From positions 1-10,532 of the forward strand of contig CALAHL010000837.1 of assembly GCA_937891725.1 (NCBI GenBank): 10,532 nucleotides of DNA, written 5' to 3'. Below are positions 5,473 through 10,532 of the stretch, in pieces. Every line of letters starts with the position of its first letter. The first letter of the stretch is position 1. The notes under the pieces are model-generated. The model saw only the letters and a list, made by a program, of their open reading frames with translations. It searched no databases and was not told the DNA's origin. The DNA comes from an uncultured Rhodospirillaceae bacterium (lineage in GTDB: Bacteria > Pseudomonadota > Alphaproteobacteria > Thalassobaculales > Thalassobaculaceae). The position numbers and the translations under genes were made by a program.

Positions 5473-6042
5473 TTACGCAGCCTGGGCATCCTCGTTGTCG
5501 TAACCTGCGACCTTCTCGATGAAGTCGACCATTGCGGCCTGTACACCGGAAACGCCGCTTGCGGTCACGAGGTTGCCCTCGGTCACATGCGTGATCTCTT
5601 GCCAAGTGGCGCCGGCTTCTTCGAGCTGGGCGCGCGCGTCGGCGCTGGAGGTCACGGTACGACCCTTGGCAAGCTCGAGAGTGGCCAGCAGGCCAACCGC
5701 GTGACCAATGATGGTTACCGGCGCACCGGCCCGGACGAATGCTTTAATCACGCGCGAGGCGTGCGGCTCTTCAGCCAGCTTGTCGACGGCGCGGGAGCCA
5801 CCGGGAACGACGAGACCGTCGTAATCAATCGCCAGGGTCTCGGCCAAATCCTGATCAATCGGAAAGAAGTGACCCCAGGATCCTTCGTACCAGCCATTAA
5901 CCAGGCCATTGGCACGGGAAACAATCTTGGTGGTTGCTCCAGCTTCAATCAGGCGCTTCTGAGGCTCGGTGAATTCTTCTTCCTCAAACCCATTGGCGAG
6001 CAAAACGGCAATCGTGCGTCCGGCGAGCGGCTTGTCGATCAT
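5473..6042 (-). CDS. DJ-1/PfpI superfamily protein lacking the nucleophile cysteine
   Basis: A 189-residue flavodoxin-like alpha/beta protein of the DJ-1/PfpI (class I glutamine amidotransferase-like) superfamily; members include glyoxalase III or deglycase-type enzymes, proteases and chaperones. Seen: TIAVLLANGFEEEEF (10-24) with the conserved acidic residue near 20-21, DYDGLVVPGG (73-82), and the nucleophile-elbow region VTIIGHAVGLL (109-119). In active members that elbow reads Cys-His; here it is Gly113-His114 (codon GGT), so the classic cysteine chemistry should be absent. The ATG at 6042 is set by a strong AAAGGAG 8 bases upstream; the open frame continues upstream but is not coding-like. 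It has its own promoter candidate and terminator, so it is probably a single-gene unit. The biological role is unknown. Confidence 0.92.
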   Translation of the reverse strand: MIDKPLAGRTIAVLLANGFEEEEFTEPQKRLIEAGATTKIVSRANGLVNGWYEGSWGHFFPIDQDLAETLAIDYDGLVVPGGSRAVDKLAEEPHASRVIKAFVRAGAPVTIIGHAVGLLATLELAKGRTVTSSADARAQLEEAGATWQEITHVTEGNLVTASGVSGVQAAMVDFIEKVAGYDNEDAQAA

Positions 6043-6050
6043 ACAGCAAT

Positions 6051-6057
6051 CTCCTTT
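6051..6057 (-). promoter_or_regulatory. Ribosome binding site of the DJ-1/PfpI gene
   Basis: AAAGGAG on the minus strand, 8 bases before the ATG at 6042. It decides the start, because the frame stays open for 76 more codons upstream. Confidence 0.85.
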
Positions 6058-6087
6058 CAAAGTGGCGGATATCGCGTCGAGCCGAGG

Positions 6088-6107
6088 GGAAAACCGTCGG
6101 GTTTTCC
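6088..6107 (-). promoter_or_regulatory. Perfect 8-bp inverted repeat in the leader of the DJ-1/PfpI gene
   Basis: GGAAAACC, a 4-base loop, then GGTTTTCC. It lies about 45 bases upstream of the start codon, inside the predicted long 5' leader, and has no T-run after it on the minus strand, so it is not an intrinsic terminator. It could be an operator or an mRNA hairpin; the sequence alone does not decide. Confidence 0.45.
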
Positions 6108-6241
6108 GCTTCCAGATCCCGTGTGGGGACAATCCCCTGGGATGACCGAGACGCGAACAACGCGAGACGAGGGCGGAACGGGCCGAAGTTAATTCGGCGA
6201 TCTTCCGCGACATCGCGTTGGTGGTGGAAACTTGTGAGTGG

Positions 6242-6270
6242 GAGATAGTCCGAAGACGCCAAAGTTTCAA
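6242..6270 (-). promoter_or_regulatory. Sigma70-type promoter candidate for the DJ-1/PfpI gene
   Basis: On the minus strand TTGAAA (6270-6265), a 17-base spacer, then TATCTC (6247-6242). Transcription would start near 6235, giving a leader of about 190 bases before the ATG at 6042. The rest of the 293-bp gap (6043-6335) holds the inverted repeat at 6088-6107 and a short dyad at 6291-6306; I see no gene in it. Confidence 0.5.
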
Positions 6271-6335
6271 GCCAAATCGGTGCGATATTGCCCTGCATCA
6301 TGCGGGACCCTGCCATGCCCTCACGAAACAGGAGC

Positions 6336-7631
6336 CTAACTCGAGGGTCGATCGGTCCCCTCGACGTCTTCCGCCGCGCCGTCCTCTGCGGGTGAAGCAT
6401 TGAAGTCCGGGTCGGCCCGCGGATCCATGGCATAGATTTCCGGCGTGGTGCCTGGATTTGTCACGAACCCGGTCTTGTCATCGCTCGCCGGCGCACTGCG
6501 CACGCGCATGCGCAGAAGAACGAAGACCGCGAACACCGCATAGACCACCCCGATATATGGGAACAGGGTCCAGAACCCGAAATTTCCGGTCACTGCCGAG
6601 GCCAACATGGGACCCACGACTGCGCCTGCCGCATAAACCAGCAACATGCAGGTCGATGCCTCAACGAAACCGTCGGCGCTGACATGGTCGTTCATATGCG
6701 CAACCGCAATCGCGTAAACCGGCATCGCGGTCAGCCCGAACAGAAAGGCCCCCAGCAGCAGGCCTTGGGGATGAATCTCGGCCAGGGCCGGCAACGCAAC
6801 CCCGACCAGCGCGACCCCGATCGCACAGACCAGGATCACCCGCCGCCGATCCATCCGGTCCGAGAGTTTACCGAACGGGTATTGCCCGATCGCGCCGCCC
6901 AGAACCACCAAACTCATGAACAGGGCGATCCCGTTCAGGTCCAGTCCCCCGTTTCGTGCGAACAGCGGGCCCAACGACCAGAACGCCCCATTGCCGAGTC
7001 CGACCGTCAGTGCGCCAAACCAGCCGACCGGTGAAACCCGGGCCAGATGAATGAACCGCAGCTTGACGGAGGTCAGCGGCGCCGGCGCGCTCGCCGAGGA
7101 CAGGGCGACCGGAACCGCTGCCAGCGACACCAGGATCGAGGCCAGCGCGAACGGCGCGAAGCTGCTGGGCGAGTACAGCGTCAGCAGCATCTGGCCGGCC
7201 ATGATCATCGACAGGTTGATGACCGTGTAGATCGACATGATCGTGCCGCGCGACTCGTTGCTCGCCCGCTCATTCAACCAACTCTCGATCACCATATAGA
7301 GGATCGCAAGCGATGCCCCGGTGACCGCGCGCAGAATCCACCAGCTGAACGGCAGGATCGCCAAGGCGTGCATCAAGGCGACCGTGGACGCCAGTGCCGT
7401 CGCCGCCGCAAAGGTTCGGATGTGGCCGACACGCGAGACGATGTACGGCCCGCCGATGCACCCGCCTGCGAAACCGAGGAAATAGGCCGACCCCATGATG
7501 CCGATATTGAGCGCACCGAAGGATTCGATCTCGGCGCGAATCGGCAACAGCGTGCCCTGGAGGCCATTGCCCATCAGTAGCAGGGCAACGCTGATCAAGA
7601 GAGAGCCGACCGGGGCTATCAAGGCAAACAT
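6336..7631 (-). CDS. MFS transporter, YcaD-like
   Basis: A 431-residue major facilitator superfamily carrier in the inner membrane with about 12 hydrophobic segments between residues 5 and 375. It resembles the YcaD-type branch: the segment MVIESWLNERASNESRG (113-129) followed by a TVINL helix is characteristic, and a motif-A-like loop GKLSDRMDRRRV (254-265) begins the second half. The substrate is unknown. The last roughly 50 residues (380-431) form a hydrophilic, acidic and probably disordered cytoplasmic tail. ATG at 7631 is chosen because GGAG lies 7 bases upstream; a TTG one codon earlier is also in frame. It starts 58 bases after the permease gene on the same strand, so it may be part of that transcript, though the proteins need not be functionally linked. 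No clear terminator follows the stop. Confidence 0.92.
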   Translation of the reverse strand: MFALIAPVGSLLISVALLLMGNGLQGTLLPIRAEIESFGALNIGIMGSAYFLGFAGGCIGGPYIVSRVGHIRTFAAATALASTVALMHALAILPFSWWILRAVTGASLAILYMVIESWLNERASNESRGTIMSIYTVINLSMIMAGQMLLTLYSPSSFAPFALASILVSLAAVPVALSSASAPAPLTSVKLRFIHLARVSPVGWFGALTVGLGNGAFWSLGPLFARNGGLDLNGIALFMSLVVLGGAIGQYPFGKLSDRMDRRRVILVCAIGVALVGVALPALAEIHPQGLLLGAFLFGLTAMPVYAIAVAHMNDHVSADGFVEASTCMLLVYAAGAVVGPMLASAVTGNFGFWTLFPYIGVVYAVFAVFVLLRMRVRSAPASDDKTGFVTNPGTTPEIYAMDPRADPDFNASPAEDGAAEDVEGTDRPSS

Positions 7632-7689
7632 CAAGGCGCTCCGGGAAAAGAGGTGGCGCCGAATGTGTCATAGGAGGCCCGCGTGTCAA

Positions 7690-9357
7690 TCAGCCGGTCC
7701 CGCGGCCAGGCCGGAAGATCCATCCCGGCACCGCTCTCACCATCAGAAAGGCGATCAGAGGCAGCACCATCTGAAGCCAGCCATAGACCCCGATGATCCG
7801 CCTATCCCCGCCGGAAGACAGGGCCACCGCCTCGGTGGTCAATGTCGTCAAACGGCCGGCGCCCGCGAACAAGGTAGGCAGATACTGGGCGACCGACACC
7901 GAGATGCCGACCGCGACTCCGGTCAGCACCGGCCGCGCCAACATCGGCAGCGTCACCCGGAACAGCACCTGGTTCGGCCCCTCTCCCAGGCTGCGGCCGA
8001 GCCGGATCCAGCGCCGATCAAAACGTCGCCAGGGTCCCGCCATCGACAGAAAGACATAGGGCAGCACGAACACCAGATGCGCCCAAATCAGCGCCAGCCA
8101 ACTGCCGTCCAGACGCAGCCAGACCAGCAGGATCTGCACGCCCAGGAGAAACGCGACCTGCGGGACCAGAAGCGGCAGATATAACAAAGCCTGCATCCGC
8201 GCCGATGGACGCCGGTCCCGCCGGATCTCGAACTCCAGACAGCCGACCGTGACGATGGCAGCGATCCCTGCGGAAAGCAGGGCAACGATCACGGTGGTCG
8301 CAAGCGGCTCCCAGATCTCGGCCCGCGACCAGACGCCCAACGAGAACCGGGACGGGATCGCATCCGGAAACCGCCAGGTGTCCGCCACCGACCAGAACAC
8401 CAATCCCAGTAGCGCCAGAACCGAGAGGGCGGACGCCCCTAAGGTCAGACAGATGGCGCCATGCCGAACCATCCCTTCTCGCCGCCCCCGGCCGCCGTTT
8501 GAAAGCCATCCGCGAGTCACAACGGCAACCACATGCTCCGCCAGCATCCACAACCCGATCGCGGCGGCGGCAACGCAGATCTGGACGACCGCTCCCGCCG
8601 CCGCCAGGAATCGCATGCTCAGATCCGGATCATTCGCCCAGGTGACCACCCGAACCGCCAAGGGCGCGGGTGTCGCCGGGCCCAGAATAACCGAGAGGTC
8701 GACGACGGAGGTCGAGAACGCCAAAACCGCCAAGACCGGCAGCCGGAGGCGTGGATAGATCTGCGGCAGGATCACCTTGATCCAGGCGGTCATCGGCGCG
8801 TAACCGAGACTCCGCGCCACGCTGTGCAGGCTCGGGGCATCCAGGCGATCCAAAGCCGCGGCCAGCATCAGGAACAGGAACGGCGCCTCCTTGAGCACCA
8901 ACCCCAGCACCAGTGACAGGCCCTGCGGATCATTGAGGATCAGCAGATCCGGCGGCCACGCCCACCCGGTCGCCCAGGGTGAGACCATTCGGACCAGCCA
9001 CCCGCTCGGCGCCAACAGAAAGGCCAGACCCAACGCCAATGTCGCGTGCGGAATCGACAGCATGGGCGAGATCAGCCGGCCAATCCGCGCCAACAGGGGC
9101 GTGCCGAAACTCGCCGCGACAAATCCAACCGCCAGCGCGAGGGACAGCCCGGTCGCAAGCAAACCGGTCCCGAAAGACAGGGCCACCGACGTCCCGATAC
9201 CAGGCTGATCAAACACCCGCCTGAACGGCTCGAGCCCGAATCTGTCGCCTCCGAGTGCCGGGAACCACCCGAAGGCCGGAAGCAATGTGCCGGCCAAGCC
9301 CGCCACCACCGGCCCCAACATCAGAACGATGGCGAGAACCGGAAACAGACGGATCAT
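7690..9357 (-). CDS. ynjC: ABC importer permease, fused two-domain, YnjC-like
   Basis: A 555-residue inner-membrane protein made of two ABC permease domains in tandem, like YnjC, ThiP or FbpB. Each half ends with an EAA-type loop that contacts the ATPase: ARSLGYAPMTAWIKVILPQ (181-199) in the first and GRSLGEGPNQVLFRVTLPM (454-472) in the second, so one polypeptide replaces the usual permease pair. About six hydrophobic segments per half are visible, joined by a basic linker near 282-298. The preceding gene is a YnjB-type binding protein, which assigns it to the YnjBCD group; the substrate of that group is not established. ATG at 9357 was chosen because it makes an ATGA overlap with the upstream stop and starts right at a membrane helix; an ATG at 9384 would add nine residues. 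Confidence 0.92.
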   Translation of the reverse strand: MIRLFPVLAIVLMLGPVVAGLAGTLLPAFGWFPALGGDRFGLEPFRRVFDQPGIGTSVALSFGTGLLATGLSLALAVGFVAASFGTPLLARIGRLISPMLSIPHATLALGLAFLLAPSGWLVRMVSPWATGWAWPPDLLILNDPQGLSLVLGLVLKEAPFLFLMLAAALDRLDAPSLHSVARSLGYAPMTAWIKVILPQIYPRLRLPVLAVLAFSTSVVDLSVILGPATPAPLAVRVVTWANDPDLSMRFLAAAGAVVQICVAAAAIGLWMLAEHVVAVVTRGWLSNGGRGRREGMVRHGAICLTLGASALSVLALLGLVFWSVADTWRFPDAIPSRFSLGVWSRAEIWEPLATTVIVALLSAGIAAIVTVGCLEFEIRRDRRPSARMQALLYLPLLVPQVAFLLGVQILLVWLRLDGSWLALIWAHLVFVLPYVFLSMAGPWRRFDRRWIRLGRSLGEGPNQVLFRVTLPMLARPVLTGVAVGISVSVAQYLPTLFAGAGRLTTLTTEAVALSSGGDRRIIGVYGWLQMVLPLIAFLMVRAVPGWIFRPGRGTG

Positions 9358-10532
9358 TGCCGGCCCACGTATCGGCGCTCCCATTCGGCCTCAAGCCACG
9401 CACTCCAACTCGGATGCGGTTCCGGCAAGCCGGGACCCAACTCGGCCGGAGACAAGGTCGCCACGCCTCGCGGAAGCGCCGCGAACTCAGCCCTTGCCGG
9501 GTCCGGCAGAGACGTGGTGTCCAGGACCGTGAAATCGCCCCAGATGCGGGGATCCTGTTTGTGAGCTTGCGCCTCCGGGGACATCAAGAAATTTGCCACT
9601 ACCATCGCACCCTCGCGGGCATTTGCGTTGTAGGGGACGGCGACAAAATGGGTGTTGGCCAAAGTCCCACCGTCGAGTGTGAAGGTGCGGACCGTCTCTG
9701 GCAGATCTCCGGCCGCGATCGCGGAACTGGCCTCCGCCGGATTGAAGGCCATGGCAATCCCGACCTCCCGGTCGGCCAGGAGCCTCCGCTGGGCCGGGCC
9801 ACTCTCGGGGAACGCCCTGCCCTCACGCCAGAGAGACGGATGCAGAGCTTCGAGCCACGCCCAGAGCGGGGCGGTCACCCGCTCCGGATCGGCTTCATCC
9901 ACCGGAAGTTTGAGTTCCTTTGCGTGTCCGACAAGCGAGACCAGAGCCTGCTTGAGAAAACTGGTGCCGATGAAATCCGGCGGCTGCGGATAGGTGAACC
10001 GGCCCGGATGAGAGGCCGCCCATTCGGACAACGCCGACAGGGTGCGCGGCGCCTCCGGGACCAAAGCCGTGTCATAAATGAACACGAACTGAGCCATGCC
10101 CCAAGGCGCTTCCAGCCCCTCGGTCGGAACCTGGAAATCAAGGACGGTCGTCGGTTTGCCGATCACATCCACGAACGCGAAGTTCGGTGCATCTGCAACC
10201 CACGGCCCGTGCAACAGGCTCTGCCGTTTCATCGCCGCGAAGTTTTCGCCGTTCAGCCAAATCAGATCAACCGACCCGCCCCGGTCCCGGCCCGCGGCCT
10301 TCTCCGCAACCACCCGCGCCACCGCATCCCCGGTGTCCGCAAGCTTCACGTGTTCGAGGTTGATCCCGTAACGGTTCGCCACCTGATCGGCGACCCAGCT
10401 GATATAGGCATTGATCCGCCCGTCTCCGCCCCAGGCATTCCAATGAACGGTTTGGCCTTTCGCGGCGGCCTGGATTTCTGACCAGGGACGGGTCTCGGAT
10501 GCGTGGGCGGTAACGGTGATCGTCAGACCGAG
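9354..10532 (-). CDS. ynjB: ABC importer substrate-binding protein, YnjB-like, N-terminus cut by window edge
   Basis: Periplasmic binding component of the same importer. 392 residues to the stop are visible; the right edge removes only the beginning of the signal peptide. The first residues seen, LGLTITVTAHA then SETRPW, look like the end of a signal peptide with an AHA/S cleavage site. The mature start carries GQTVHWNAWGGDGRINAYIS, a hallmark of the YnjB family (COG4134), followed by an IWLNGENFAAMK segment and GMAQFVFIYD, typical of iron/thiamine-type solute-binding folds. E. coli YnjB is about 388 residues, so the gene is close to full length. The stop overlaps the permease start (ATGA). 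The ligand is unknown; a relationship to thiamine- or iron-binding proteins suggests a small cofactor or metal complex (inference). Confidence 0.9.
   Translation of the reverse strand, partial: LGLTITVTAHASETRPWSEIQAAAKGQTVHWNAWGGDGRINAYISWVADQVANRYGINLEHVKLADTGDAVARVVAEKAAGRDRGGSVDLIWLNGENFAAMKRQSLLHGPWVADAPNFAFVDVIGKPTTVLDFQVPTEGLEAPWGMAQFVFIYDTALVPEAPRTLSALSEWAASHPGRFTYPQPPDFIGTSFLKQALVSLVGHAKELKLPVDEADPERVTAPLWAWLEALHPSLWREGRAFPESGPAQRRLLADREVGIAMAFNPAEASSAIAAGDLPETVRTFTLDGGTLANTHFVAVPYNANAREGAMVVANFLMSPEAQAHKQDPRIWGDFTVLDTTSLPDPARAEFAALPRGVATLSPAELGPGLPEPHPSWSAWLEAEWERRYVGRQ

Noticed and set aside
6043..6270. Extension of the DJ-1/PfpI frame by 76 codons upstream.
   Set aside because: A strong ribosome site sits right before 6042, the fold begins there, and a promoter candidate lies inside the extended frame.
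6291..6306. Short dyad after the MFS stop as a terminator.
   Set aside because: The stem is short and imperfect, and no T-run follows on the minus strand.

Overview
The window looks like a chromosomal segment of a high-GC alphaproteobacterium, probably of the Rhodospirillales (inference). The evidence is the strong G/C third-position bias, alphaproteobacterial-type products such as a cobalamin-independent betaine/homocysteine methyltransferase and a small DUF1289 protein, and tight operons with ATGA, GTGA and TAATG junctions. I see no insertion sequence, phage gene, CRISPR array, tRNA or rRNA. It reads as ordinary core and metabolic DNA with a few curious spots.

Left end (1-1156, minus strand): speD and speE, the spermidine branch. 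SpeD decarboxylates S-adenosylmethionine, and SpeE transfers the aminopropyl group to putrescine. The two genes overlap by one base, and speE runs off the left edge.

Bases 1157-1601 hold no convincing protein gene. They do hold a run of matching inverted repeats (1201-1351) that folds into a rod of about 150 nt. This is a candidate 6S RNA on the plus strand, or a structured speD leader on the minus strand. Then come two plus-strand genes: a glutathione S-transferase family protein (1602-2288) and a LysE/RhtB-family exporter (2363-2995).

Middle (2999-5375, minus strand): a compact run of five genes, read from right to left. They are a DUF1289 cysteine-motif protein, a homocysteine S-methyltransferase (bmt type), RidA, a group III truncated haemoglobin and a YeaR/TehB-N-like DUF1971 protein. 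The last three overlap by 4 bases each. The run combines methionine regeneration, removal of reactive enamines/imines, and a haem protein paired with a family linked to nitrate and nitrosative stress.

Next, also on the minus strand, is a DJ-1/PfpI-fold protein (5473-6042). It has a clear ribosome binding site, a good upstream promoter candidate and a strong terminator. Its usual catalytic cysteine is replaced by glycine.

Right end (6336-10532, minus strand): an ABC importer of the poorly known YnjBC type. The substrate-binding protein is cut by the right edge and overlaps a fused two-domain permease by ATGA. An MFS transporter follows. No ATPase gene for the importer lies downstream, so it must be upstream of the window or elsewhere.
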